Of a stretch of 64,000 nucleotides of DNA, positions 23,354 through 32,052 are shown piece after piece. Positions within the stretch are counted from its first letter, which is position 1; each line of letters begins with the position of its first letter. The notes under the pieces are model-generated. The model was not told where the DNA came from. It saw only the letters and a list, made by a program, of their open reading frames with translations, and ran no database searches. The translations under genes and the position numbers were made by a program. Source of the stretch: CAZIOH01 sp964540815 (lineage in GTDB: Bacteria; Myxococcota_A; Polyangia; Fen-1088); the NCBI GenBank assembly GCA_964540815.1, contig CAZIOH010000012.1:1-64000 (forward strand), given 5' to 3'.

Positions 23354-24055
23354 TCACGGACCAGACAGTGTCCGCCAGGTATCGTCGATGAAGACGAAGT
23401 CGGTCGCGCCGGCGCCCGCGTGACAGGAGGTGCAGCTCGCGAGTTGCACCGGCCCGCGGGACACGCCATCGGCCGCGTTCCAGTACACGAATTCCCAGTC
23501 GCCGCCCGCCGTATCGAACCCCGTGGGGCGCTTGACCATGATTCCGAGCGCCGCCAGCACGAACGCTCCGCTGGGCTGATCGCGCACGAACTTTTCCTTG
23601 ACGATCGTGGCCCCGACGGCGAATCCGCCGGCGCCCTGCGCACCGATTCCATCCATGGCCGGCGGGTTGGCCCAGTCCCGCAGGGCATGACGGCCATGGA
23701 CACTGGCGGCAAAGGCGCTCTCCGCGGCGGTCGGGGACCGGCAAAGGGCAAAGATGTCCGCCGAGATGTCGACCGGCGCCATCGACAGTGGCTGCCAGGA
23801 CGTGTACGAAGCCATGATCGTCGCAAGGTCGTCGGCGCCTCCTTGCCCGGCTCGTCCCCCCTGCCCCCCCGTCCCGACGAAGCCGCCCTGGCCTGCTTGT
23901 TCGGCCTGCCCGCCCGTGCCCACCGCGGGCGTCACGTCGGTTCCACCCGTGCCCGCATCGAGCCCATACGGCTTGGCGCCCGAATCCGAGCGACATGCCC
24001 CGAGGCTGGAAAACGCACCGCACGCAATCGCGGCGACCGGGAGCGCAAACCTCAT
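23354..24055 (-). CDS. Cytochrome P460-like haem lipoprotein
   Basis: 233 residues from the ATG at 24055, chosen because GGAGGTG lies 4-10 nt upstream. A lipoprotein signal ends at SSLGAC, followed by a Gly-rich linker (GTGGQAEQAGQGG). The mature domain contains GATIVKEKF, GIMVKRPTGFD, GGDWEFVYWN and near the end SCTSCHAGAG. The last holds a CxxCH haem c attachment motif (about residues 207-211). This order is that of cytochrome P460-type domains, which bind one unusual c-type haem; members of the family oxidise hydroxylamine or have unknown roles. It is probably anchored in the outer or inner membrane facing the periplasm. Substrate unknown. Confidence 0.8.
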   Translation of the reverse strand: MRFALPVAAIACGAFSSLGACRSDSGAKPYGLDAGTGGTDVTPAVGTGGQAEQAGQGGFVGTGGQGGRAGQGGADDLATIMASYTSWQPLSMAPVDISADIFALCRSPTAAESAFAASVHGRHALRDWANPPAMDGIGAQGAGGFAVGATIVKEKFVRDQPSGAFVLAALGIMVKRPTGFDTAGGDWEFVYWNAADGVSRGPVQLASCTSCHAGAGATDFVFIDDTWRTLSGP

Positions 24056-24161
24056 GACGCACCTCCATCGGTGAAGATCTCGAAGAAGTGTACACGAACT
24101 GTCTGCGTGTACGGGGCCCGACTCCGAGCCCGTCAGCCAGGCCCGTCCGTCGCGCCTGTCG

Positions 24162-25160
24162 TCAGTTGCAGGCGAGGCCGAGCTGGAGCGACTGGCAGCT
24201 CGCGAGATCGGTGAGCGCCAGCCTGCCCGCGGCGAAGTCGGCGGCGGCGGGTGAGAAGGTCGCTTCACAGACCGAGGTCGACTGGACCATCAGGCCCGAG
24301 CTGCCGTCCCCGACATAGACCGACCAGCGCCCGCTGGTCAAGAGCGCGGCGTTGACCGTCACGCTGGCCGGATCCCCGCTGTCGGTCCAGGCCGGGGAGA
24401 GGGTCTCCTCGACCGAGGACTCGCCGACCAGCGCCCGGTTGAGCCGGAGCTGACAGAATGCCTGCGGTACGTTCGTGTCGCCGGGGCCCGAGCCGGACCA
24501 GGGCTGTCCCGTGCTCACGTTGGTCGGCGCGATGGTCGCCGCGTCGCAGGTCACCGTCCACTGCGAGTCCGGCGTGACGTCGCAGGTCCCCCCGGCCGAG
24601 CAGGTGAAGCAGCTGCCACAGGCCGCGCAGGCGGCTCCGCCCGTTCCGCAGCGGCGGTTGGTCCGCTTGGTGGTCAAGCAGATCTTGCCGTTGCAGCACC
24701 CGTCCGGGCAGGTGGTGGGATCGCACCCTGCCGCCGCGCCGTCCGCTCCCGCGGTCCCGGGATCGCCCATCCCGCCGACGCCCCCGGCCTGCCCCGAGGC
24801 CCCCGCGTCGCCAGCCGCCATCCCGGCCGTGCCTCCTGGCCCGGGATCTCCACCCGTGCCAGAGGCCGCGCCCGAATCACCGGGCCCCCCGGCGTCCGAG
24901 GTGTCACCGCCGGTGCCGGGTCCGATCAAGATCCCCCCTCCACTGCCACCCGAGCCGAGCCCGCCGCCCGACCCGCCGCCGGTGGACGGGCCTCCGTCCG
25001 GAAGGTCTCGAATCCCGCCGCCACCCGAGCCGGTCGACGGCGCGAGCCCCGCCCGATTCACCGAGCAACCGCCTCCTCCAAGGAGCAGCACCGCGGCCAC
25101 CACGAGGAAAGGGCCCCGTCTGTTCGCGCGCGTTCGCCCCAGGCTCATCGCAAGGCTCAT
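24162..25160 (-). CDS. Gly-rich, Cys-rich lipoprotein
   Basis: About 332 residues. The signal peptide ends in VLLLGGGGC, a lipobox-like site. A long Gly/Ser/Asp linker follows (residues about 30-145), then a Cys-rich segment (CDPTTCPDGCCNGKICL, CGTGGAACAACGSCFTC) and a C-terminal domain of about 130 residues with scattered Cys (TCDAATIAPTNVS, VCEATFSP). Such Gly-rich stalks with Cys knots are typical of surface lipoproteins in myxobacteria. Several in-frame starts exist (25169 GTG, 25160 and 25148 ATG) and none has a Shine-Dalgarno; 25160 is a compromise. No function recognised. Confidence 0.75.
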   Translation of the reverse strand: MSLAMSLGRTRANRRGPFLVVAAVLLLGGGGCSVNRAGLAPSTGSGGGGIRDLPDGGPSTGGGSGGGLGSGGSGGGILIGPGTGGDTSDAGGPGDSGAASGTGGDPGPGGTAGMAAGDAGASGQAGGVGGMGDPGTAGADGAAAGCDPTTCPDGCCNGKICLTTKRTNRRCGTGGAACAACGSCFTCSAGGTCDVTPDSQWTVTCDAATIAPTNVSTGQPWSGSGPGDTNVPQAFCQLRLNRALVGESSVEETLSPAWTDSGDPASVTVNAALLTSGRWSVYVGDGSSGLMVQSTSVCEATFSPAAADFAAGRLALTDLASCQSLQLGLACN

Positions 25161-25187
25161 TGGTTGCACATTCGACGAAAGCAGTAA

Positions 25188-25198
25188 TGTAATTTACA
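25188..25198. promoter_or_regulatory. Near-palindrome in an AT-rich promoter region
   Basis: The 97-nt spacer 25161-25256, upstream of the lipoprotein gene, is unusually AT-rich. It holds TGTAATTTACA, which equals its reverse complement except for the central base. On the minus strand TACATT (25186-25191) could be a -10 element overlapping it. This would suit a repressor or MerR-like operator, but no regulator is identified. Confidence 0.3.
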
Positions 25199-25256
25199 CT
25201 AAAGTTATCACAGAATCTGGACAGGGAAAGCAAAAAGTCGGGCGGTCCGGGAGCCC

Positions 25257-28244
25257 TCATTCGGCGGCGGGGGCGGCCTCCTTGGGCGAGGGCAACCGCC
25301 GAAAGGCGACCACGTCCAGCGGGTCGAGGAGGCGTTCCTCCTCGCAGGCCGCGAGCCCGACCCGCGCGAGGGACGCCTCCCTGGCGATCCCAGTCCCGAA
25401 GAGCCCCTCGACGACCTCGATTGGCCTGGCGCTCGTGTCGGTCGAGATGGCGAGCTGGAACTCGAGGACGCGATCCGCGGCCAGGGGACCGTCCTCGTTC
25501 CACCCGAGACGGTCCAGCCGCACCGTCATCGAACCTCGCATCGAATCTGGATCGAGCGCTTTCCCGAGCGATGGCGTGGGAGGGCCGAGCCAGCGCACGG
25601 CCTGCCGCACATCGACCATGCGCCCGACCCCCGAGCCCTCCCCGGTCCGCTTGACCCGGATGGGCTCGCCGCCGCTCCAGCGCGCGAGCCCATCGGCCGC
25701 CGAGATCCCGACCGGCAGCCTGGCCCAGAAGGTCGACCGCGCCAGCACCCGCCCGAGCGCCCGATCGTTGTCGCCGAGGCGCACCGCAGACAGCCAGCTC
25801 ACCCCGTCGATGGTGACGGCTTGCAGGCGCTCCACCAGCTCGTCGGGCGCCACCTCCTCGGTCAGCTTCACGTCGAGCAGCTCGCAGAGCGACGGGATGC
25901 CGAGCCCCAGCGCTGGGCCGTAGGTCAGCTCGGGCTTCGGGTGAAAGCCCACCGAGTAGAAGAGCTCGAGCCCGGCCCTCCGGAAGATGCGGGGCAGGTG
26001 GCGCACGAGATCGAGGTGCCCGAGATACGCCACGCGCCCGAGCTTGGTGTAGCGCAGGCGCATCCGGATCGGCTCGCCCTGCTCGGTGCGGGTCGGGGGC
26101 ATGGGTCGCGCTGGCCGCACCCGCCGCGGTCGGTTCCCCGGATCCGCGCCGCCCGGACCGTCCGCTCCGCGGGCGCCGTCCACCGCCGGCGCCTCCGCCG
26201 CATCCGTCGTCGCATTCACCACGGGCTCCTTCGTATCCACCGCGGCCGCCCTCCCCTTGCGCGGCACCCTCGACTCCAGCAGCCGCGCGCCCGGCAACGC
26301 GACCGGCTTGGTCCAGGCGTTCATGCGTCGCAGGTAGGTGAGGCGCTCCTCCTTCATGGCCGTCAGATCGCAGGCCACCCCGCAGTCGTAGCAGATGAGC
26401 TTGTCGGACCGCCCGGCCTCTGCCTCCTCCACGCTGCTCGGGTGCAAGAGCTTCTTGTAGGGCTTGCCGCAGGGCGGAGACAGCCGATCCTTGAGGGCCT
26501 TGCGATACTCCCTCGCCAGGAAGCCATCCTCGAGCGCGATGTCGATGTGGTCCCAGGGCAGCTTCGCCGTCACCGGGATGGTCCCGAGGTAGCGCTGCAG
26601 ATCGATCGGTGCCTCCGCGGTGCTCTCGGCGATGGCCTGATCCCAGAGATCCATCCGCAGCTGGTCGTCCCAGCCGTCGAAGCGGCAGCCGAGCCGGAAC
26701 GCCCGCTCGAGGATGTCCGCCACCTCGCGATCGCCGCGCGAGAAGATCGCCTCCAGGTGCGACTGCGCGTTCTCGTGCATCTTGAGCTCCACCCGCAGCC
26801 GCCGCGCGGTCTCGGCCAGGAGCCGCTGCTTGCGGGCGGTCTCCTCCTCGGAGTCCATGGCAGCCCACTGAAACGGGGTGTGGGGCTTCGGCACGTGGGT
26901 CGAGACCGAGGCCACGATGGCGGCGCCCGGGAAATAGCTGCGGCCGATGGCCTGCACGCGCGCGGCGGTCTCCACGATGCCGCGCACGTCCTCGTCGGTC
27001 TCGGTCGGCAGCCCGATCATGAAGTACAGCTTCATGCGCTGAAACCCGCGCGAGAACACCCGGTGGGCCGACTCGATGATGTCCTCCTCGGTGACGTTCT
27101 TGGTGATGACGTCGCGCATGCGCTGGGTCCCGGCCTCGGGGGCGAAGGTCAGCCCCCCGGCGCGCACGCTGGCCATCTCCGCCAGCAGATCGTCGTTCAG
27201 CCCGTAGGCCCGCAGCGACGACACCGACAGCGACACCTTCTCGTCGCGCAGCTTGGCCATGGCCGCCTTGACCAGCGGCGTGACGCACGAGTAGTCCGCG
27301 GTCGACAGGGAGGTGAGCGCGGTCTCGTCGTATCCTCCCTTCTTCACCCCGGAGACCACCGCGTCGATGATCGCCACGGGATCGCGCTCGCGCACCGGGC
27401 GATAGATCATCCCCGCCTGGCAGAACCGACAGCCCTCGGTGCAGCCCCGGGCCACCTCCACCGCCATGCGATCGAAGATGGCCTCGCCGAAGGGCAGCGG
27501 CGAATCGTCGGGGAACGGGAAGCGGTTGAGGTCCGCCACCCACACCCGCTTCGGCCGGGCCGGAACCCGCGGGTCGAGGGGCGCCCCCACCACCAGGAAG
27601 CCCGAGTCGGGATCGCGCGCGAGCGCGTACAGCTCGGGCACGTAGAGCGGGAACCGCGCCGCGAGCTGGATCAGGCGCTCGCGCCGCGCCACCCCCGCCC
27701 GCGCGAGCCGCGCGCTCTCGAGCACCAGCGCCGGAAGGGCCTCCTCCGCCTCGCCGATGAAGAACGCGTCGATGAACGGCGCCAGCGGCTCGGGGTGGGT
27801 CGCGGTCGGCCCGCCGCACAGCACGAGCGGCCCGCCGTCGCCTCGATCGGCCGCCCGCAGCGGGAGCCCGGCCAGATCGATGAGGTTGAGCACGTTGGAG
27901 TAGGTCAGCTCGTACTGCAGCGAGATGCCGATGACGTCGAAGCTCCCGAGGGGCGCCGCCGACTCGAGGGTCACGAGCGGCAGCCCGGCCTGCCGGATCT
28001 CGGCCTCGCAGTCGCCCCACGGCGCGAACGCCCGCTCGCAGGCGATGCGGGGATCCTGGTTCAGGATGCCGTAGAGGATCTTGGTCCCGAGGTGGGACAT
28101 GCCGATCTCGTACACGTCGGGGAAGGCCAGGCACACGCGCGCCAGGGCGGCGTCCGGCGCCTTGCGCACCTGCTGGTACTCCCCGCCGAGATAGCGGGAG
28201 GGCTTTTCCACACGACCGAGGAACGCGGAATACGGATGCAGCAT
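25257..28244 (-). CDS. TIGR03960-type radical SAM protein fused to DUF2344 domain
   Basis: 995 residues. The N-terminal region is B12-binding-like (CLAFPDVYEIGMSHLGTKIL, LVLCGGPTATHPEPLAPFID). The radical SAM cluster motif is RGCTEGCRFC (CxxxCxxC, about residue 269), with YFMIGLPTETDEDV later in the barrel. A Cys pair (ICYDCG) lies near residue 620. After an Ala/Pro-rich linker the C-terminal third has RMRLRYTKLGRVAYLGHLDL and GFHPKPELTYGPAL, the signature of the DUF2344 (TIGR03936) domain. The two are often fused or adjacent. The likely role is RNA or cofactor modification; the reaction is not established. TAGATT lies 9 nt before the ATG with no Shine-Dalgarno. Confidence 0.9.
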   Translation of the reverse strand: MLHPYSAFLGRVEKPSRYLGGEYQQVRKAPDAALARVCLAFPDVYEIGMSHLGTKILYGILNQDPRIACERAFAPWGDCEAEIRQAGLPLVTLESAAPLGSFDVIGISLQYELTYSNVLNLIDLAGLPLRAADRGDGGPLVLCGGPTATHPEPLAPFIDAFFIGEAEEALPALVLESARLARAGVARRERLIQLAARFPLYVPELYALARDPDSGFLVVGAPLDPRVPARPKRVWVADLNRFPFPDDSPLPFGEAIFDRMAVEVARGCTEGCRFCQAGMIYRPVRERDPVAIIDAVVSGVKKGGYDETALTSLSTADYSCVTPLVKAAMAKLRDEKVSLSVSSLRAYGLNDDLLAEMASVRAGGLTFAPEAGTQRMRDVITKNVTEEDIIESAHRVFSRGFQRMKLYFMIGLPTETDEDVRGIVETAARVQAIGRSYFPGAAIVASVSTHVPKPHTPFQWAAMDSEEETARKQRLLAETARRLRVELKMHENAQSHLEAIFSRGDREVADILERAFRLGCRFDGWDDQLRMDLWDQAIAESTAEAPIDLQRYLGTIPVTAKLPWDHIDIALEDGFLAREYRKALKDRLSPPCGKPYKKLLHPSSVEEAEAGRSDKLICYDCGVACDLTAMKEERLTYLRRMNAWTKPVALPGARLLESRVPRKGRAAAVDTKEPVVNATTDAAEAPAVDGARGADGPGGADPGNRPRRVRPARPMPPTRTEQGEPIRMRLRYTKLGRVAYLGHLDLVRHLPRIFRRAGLELFYSVGFHPKPELTYGPALGLGIPSLCELLDVKLTEEVAPDELVERLQAVTIDGVSWLSAVRLGDNDRALGRVLARSTFWARLPVGISAADGLARWSGGEPIRVKRTGEGSGVGRMVDVRQAVRWLGPPTPSLGKALDPDSMRGSMTVRLDRLGWNEDGPLAADRVLEFQLAISTDTSARPIEVVEGLFGTGIAREASLARVGLAACEEERLLDPLDVVAFRRLPSPKEAAPAAE

Positions 28245-28253
28245 TGGGCCCGC

Positions 28254-28259
28254 AATCTA
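28254..28259 (-). promoter_or_regulatory. -10-like TAGATT, 9 nt before the radical SAM/DUF2344 gene
   Basis: Minus-strand TAGATT followed by nine bases (GCGGGCCCA) and the ATG at 28244. It matches four of six -10 positions. No Shine-Dalgarno is present. Confidence 0.45.
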
Positions 28260-28312
28260 GCACCCTTGCCAGGAAGCGGACCGCCGGCCTTTGGGCCGCC
28301 GGTGGATGATCC

Positions 28313-30262
28313 CTACTGGTTGCCGGCGAGGACGACGGGGAACTCGGTCTGGTATTCCTCCGATGAAGGAGGAAACGCCCAGCGGGACATGACGTCCCGG
28401 ATACAGGGCTCGAGGGCCCGGAAGGGGGCGGTCGCGTCGAGGTTCACGCGCTGGACCCGTCCGGAGAGTCCCACCGTCACCCGCACCGTGATCTTCCCGT
28501 TGGTGAGCGAGTTGTCCCGCAGCAAGGCCCGCTGATAGCAGGTCTGGATGCCCTGCCGGTTGTTGTTGATGACCCGGCTGATGTCGGCTTGCACCGGGGT
28601 CGAGCGCGCACCGCTCGAGCTCGTACCGGGAACGCGCAGCTCCCGTCCGGAGCTGTCGCCGAATCGCCCGGCGGCCTCACGCTGATCCGCGGTCATCCCC
28701 GAGGCCACCGGAGGCGGGACGGTCGAGGTGGGCTGGCTGCGACCGCCCCGCTTGGCGCGGCGTCCGGGCCGCGGCCCCGCCGCTTCGACCCGGGCGGCCA
28801 CCGGAACCCTGGAATCGGCGGGAACGGGCGGCGCCGGTGGCTGTTCGGCCTTGGCCTTGGCCGCGGCGGCGGCTTCCGCCTCCTGCCTGGCCATGTCCTC
28901 GGCCATGGCGGCGATGTTGGTCGCCGCGGACTTCTCGGGGTCGGCCTTGCTCGCGACGGGGACGGGCCCCGGCGCGGCGGCCGGGCGGCGCAGCACCGCC
29001 GAGGCGACGAGACCGCAGATCACGAGCGCCAGCACCGCGCCTCCGGCCACCAGAGCCCGGGTCGAGCGGGCCTTGGCCATCAGCGCGGCCGGGCCATGAA
29101 GCACAGGGCCGGAGAAGCCGACACCCGAGCTGTTCACCCCGGCCACCGGCACCGCTTCGGCCGAGACCGGCGATGACAGCAGCGCCGGGAGGGCGGCGGC
29201 CGAGATCGCAGCCGAGGCGTCCCCGCCGACCAGGTGGTCGACCGCGAAGCCGGCGGCCTGAACGCCGTTTGACGCCCCGTTCTTTCCGGTATGCCCAGGC
29301 GGGTGCGCGCTCGCGGGGCCCCCGCTCGAACCCGGGTGGTGAGAATGGGTGCCGGGCGCGCTGGGGTGTGACGGGACAGGACCATGCCCCGCGGTCGTCC
29401 CCGGTGGGTTGGGTCGTCCAGGTGCGGCCGTTCCCCTGGCCTCGACGGTGCCCGGAATCGAAACGGCCACCGCGGGCTTGGCCTCGGATCTCGTCTCGGC
29501 CTTGGTCTCGGACCTGGCCTCGCCGTTGGCGCGAGCCGCCACGTCGGTGCTCGGGTGGTTGCCGGTCGGGAAGAGCCGGCGGGGCGGGGGCGGTGGAACG
29601 GGCGTCAGCGAACGGCGGCGGCGCAGCATCTCCTGCGCCAGCTCCGGCAAGTCCCTGGGGGGCTTCCAGCCATCCAGATCCGCATTCCACACGTGCACGT
29701 CGGCAGTCTTCGGCTGCGTGAGGACTCTTTCGACCAGCACCGAGCGGCCGAAGGGCCCGGTTTGAACCCCATCGACGGCGAGGTACCATTCGAGGTCGTC
29801 CGGTGGGGGCGGAGGCGGAATCGCGATGGAGCCGGTCGGCCGTCGAGGCGCAACCCCTGCCGCGGACACCTGGGCACCGTTGCCAGACAGGGCGGACGCC
29901 GACGCGGGGGCGCCCGCGCTTCGGGTCGACCGCGCCGCGGCGCCGTTGCCGGCGGGGGCGGCGCCCCCGGTCACGCCCACGCGGGCCGGGGACGCGGCGC
30001 TGGCAGGCGCGCGGACGGCGGCAGGCGCCGCACCAGGAGCCGAGGAGAACAGCGCCTTGGCGTCGATGTCCGCGTGCGCCGTGGGCGCGGAGTGGGCATG
30101 ACCCGCATCGATCGCGGTGGGCGCATCCTCCACGCTCGCACCGGTCTCGCGAACGGTGATGACGTTGGTGCAGGTCTTACATCGAACCTTGAGTACTTTG
30201 CCGCGAACCTTGTCGTCCGCGATCGAGTACTTGGTGTGGCAGCGTTCGCAGACAAACTTCAT
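28313..30262 (-). CDS. AgmX/GltJ-like protein: zinc ribbon, GYF domain, TM span, TonB-like tail
   Basis: 649 residues from the ATG at 30262 (KFVCERCHTKYSIADDKV). The domains in order are: an MJ0042-type zinc ribbon with C5/C8 and C28/C31; a low-complexity linker; a GYF domain (EWYLAVDGVQTGPFGRSVL, VWNADLDGWKPPRDL, about 157-210); a single membrane helix (ALVAGGAVLALVICGLVASA, about 396-418); a Pro/Ala-rich periplasmic stalk; and a C-terminal AgmX/PglI domain (INNNRQGIQTCYQRAL, LEPCIRDVMSRWAFPP, about 555-649). This is the layout of Myxococcus AgmX (GltJ), a gliding-motility envelope component whose zinc ribbon and GYF face the cytoplasm. It lies just downstream of a Ser/Thr kinase gene on the same strand. 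A gliding role is inferred, not shown. Confidence 0.85.
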   Translation of the reverse strand: MKFVCERCHTKYSIADDKVRGKVLKVRCKTCTNVITVRETGASVEDAPTAIDAGHAHSAPTAHADIDAKALFSSAPGAAPAAVRAPASAASPARVGVTGGAAPAGNGAAARSTRSAGAPASASALSGNGAQVSAAGVAPRRPTGSIAIPPPPPPDDLEWYLAVDGVQTGPFGRSVLVERVLTQPKTADVHVWNADLDGWKPPRDLPELAQEMLRRRRSLTPVPPPPPRRLFPTGNHPSTDVAARANGEARSETKAETRSEAKPAVAVSIPGTVEARGTAAPGRPNPPGTTAGHGPVPSHPSAPGTHSHHPGSSGGPASAHPPGHTGKNGASNGVQAAGFAVDHLVGGDASAAISAAALPALLSSPVSAEAVPVAGVNSSGVGFSGPVLHGPAALMAKARSTRALVAGGAVLALVICGLVASAVLRRPAAAPGPVPVASKADPEKSAATNIAAMAEDMARQEAEAAAAAKAKAEQPPAPPVPADSRVPVAARVEAAGPRPGRRAKRGGRSQPTSTVPPPVASGMTADQREAAGRFGDSSGRELRVPGTSSSGARSTPVQADISRVINNNRQGIQTCYQRALLRDNSLTNGKITVRVTVGLSGRVQRVNLDATAPFRALEPCIRDVMSRWAFPPSSEEYQTEFPVVLAGNQ

Positions 30263-30373
30263 TCTTGGTCTGGTCCTACATGGACTGTTTCGGCAATCCG
30301 GACGGATTCCCTTAGCGTCACAGTGGGGATAAACCCGCCCGCCACGAACCACCAGCGATCCGATGCGCGAAAC

Positions 30374-32029
30374 CTACCATCTCGTCCCAAGGAATACCAC
30401 GATCCCCGTGGCGACGAGAACCAGCAGAACCACCCAGATCGGGAGCCGTCCGCTGGCCGGGCTCTGGCCTGCGCTGTGGGCTGCGTGCACCTCCTCCGAG
30501 ATGGAGGCGTCCTTCTCCGTCGGGCGATCGTTCGAATCGCTCGGGGATGGGCGCGCGCCCGCCTCAGTGTTCGCGGGCTCGGCCTCGGCCCCGGGGATCT
30601 CGAGCGGTTCGGCGGCGGCCGCCAGCACGGCGGCCACGGAGGTGAAGGAGGAGGAATGCGGGCCGGCGGTGGCTCCCGCGTCCGGCGCCGCCGTGGCCGG
30701 TGGCTCGTCGGCTCGATGCGCGCCCGAGACCCCAGCGGGCGCGGGAGGCGCCGCGGGAGCATCGCCCTGCCTGCTCGCGGGCGCGGTCGCGGACACGGGC
30801 AGATGCAGACCATTGGCCTTGGCCGGAGACCCCGAGGGGCGCGTTGCCAGGCCACCGGTGGCACCCGCCGCGTCCGCCTCCACGTCCACGGCGGCCACGT
30901 CCACCGCCGTGTGCAGGCGCAGGTCCGCTCGATTCTCCGGGCGTGGACGCACCCGGGTCACGAGCGGAGCGCGACGATCGAAGTCGAGCTCCTCGAGCTC
31001 GTCGTCCGCGGTGGAGCGCGCCCGCGCCCCGTCCGGCGCCCCCTCGTCCGCTCCGGTCGCCGCGGCCTCGGCCCGGCCGGACGAGGCCCCGGCAGCCTCG
31101 GGCGCGAAGAGCTCCTTCATGTAGGCAGCGAGCCGGCGCGAGCCAGATTTGAGCCCGGCCTCGTCCAGGAACTCCTGCAGCTCGTGCTGGAGCTGGGCGG
31201 CGCTCTGATGGCGATGCGCCGGGCTCTTCTCCAGCGCCTTCATGACCACCAGCTCGAGCGCGGGAGGATACTGTCTGCGCACGTAGGTGGGAGGAGGGAT
31301 CTGCGCATCGCAGATCTTCTTCATCACCTCGGCGGGAGGCCCGCGAAACAGGCGGCGGCCCACCGTGATCTCGTAGAGGAGCACGCCGAGGGAAAAGATG
31401 TCCGAGCGCTGATCGACCGGCTCCGCGCGCACCTGCTCGGGAGACATGTACGACACCTTGCCGGGGCGCATGCCCGACTCCTCCCGGACCTGGTCCTGGA
31501 CGCGCGCGATGCCGAAGTCGACGATCTTGGTGACACCCTCGTAGGTGACGAGGATGTTCGAAGGGCTGACGTCCCGGTGGATGATCCGGGCGGCCCGCCC
31601 CTCCGCGTCCCGACGTTCATGGGCATAGGCCAGCCCCGCCGCGGCGTCCGCGACGATCTGCACCGCGTGCTCGAGCGGCAGGAACCCTCCGCGGGCGATG
31701 GCCCGGCGCACGATGTCGGTGACTGTCTCACCATGGATGTACTCCATGGCGATGTAGCGCACCCCGTCGGCCTCGTTGACGTCGTACACGTGGACGATGT
31801 TCTGGTGGTTGAGCTTGGCGGCGAGGCGCGCCTCGTCGAGGAACATCCCGAGCACCCGGGGGTTCTGGGCGTACTTCTCCTGGAGCATCTTCAGCACCAG
31901 ATCCTTCTCGAAGCCGCCGGCGGCCTCCTGCCTGGCGATGAAGAGCTCGGCCATCCCGCCGGAGGCCAGGTGGCTGGTGATCGTGAAACGTCCCACCCGA
32001 CGCCCGATGAACTCTGCGGGGCTCACCAT
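30374..32029 (-). CDS. Ser/Thr protein kinase (PknB-like), C-terminal TM anchor
   Basis: 551 residues. The catalytic domain (residues about 12-285) has a complete motif set: LASGGMAELFIAR Gly loop, the Lys in LVLKML, HRDVSPSNIL, DFGIARV, YMSPEQ and RSDIFSLGVLLYE. A Pro/Ala/Glu-rich linker follows, then one membrane helix at the very end (LPIWVVLLVLVATGIVVF, about 527-545) with almost nothing beyond. It is therefore a tail-anchored cytoplasmic kinase without an obvious external sensor. The ATG at 32029 has TAGTAT 9 nt upstream and no Shine-Dalgarno. The AgmX/GltJ-like gene follows after 111 nt and is a candidate partner or substrate by position only. Confidence 0.92.
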   Translation of the reverse strand: MVSPAEFIGRRVGRFTITSHLASGGMAELFIARQEAAGGFEKDLVLKMLQEKYAQNPRVLGMFLDEARLAAKLNHQNIVHVYDVNEADGVRYIAMEYIHGETVTDIVRRAIARGGFLPLEHAVQIVADAAAGLAYAHERRDAEGRAARIIHRDVSPSNILVTYEGVTKIVDFGIARVQDQVREESGMRPGKVSYMSPEQVRAEPVDQRSDIFSLGVLLYEITVGRRLFRGPPAEVMKKICDAQIPPPTYVRRQYPPALELVVMKALEKSPAHRHQSAAQLQHELQEFLDEAGLKSGSRRLAAYMKELFAPEAAGASSGRAEAAATGADEGAPDGARARSTADDELEELDFDRRAPLVTRVRPRPENRADLRLHTAVDVAAVDVEADAAGATGGLATRPSGSPAKANGLHLPVSATAPASRQGDAPAAPPAPAGVSGAHRADEPPATAAPDAGATAGPHSSSFTSVAAVLAAAAEPLEIPGAEAEPANTEAGARPSPSDSNDRPTEKDASISEEVHAAHSAGQSPASGRLPIWVVLLVLVATGIVVFLGTRW

Positions 32030-32038
32030 TTGCGCGGG

Positions 32039-32044
32039 ATACTA
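32039..32044 (-). promoter_or_regulatory. -10-like TAGTAT, 9 nt before the kinase gene
   Basis: Minus-strand GATAGTAT followed by CCCGCGCAA and the ATG at 32029. It lies inside the 23-nt gap after the outer-membrane protein stop, so the kinase can be transcribed separately from the upstream genes. Confidence 0.45.
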
Positions 32045-32052
32045 TCACCCAC

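Noticed and set aside
25186..25214. Complete sigma-70 promoter for the Gly-rich lipoprotein
   Set aside because: TACATT is a plausible -10 but the sequence 17 nt upstream (TCTGTG) does not resemble a -35, so only a low-confidence operator/promoter region is reported.
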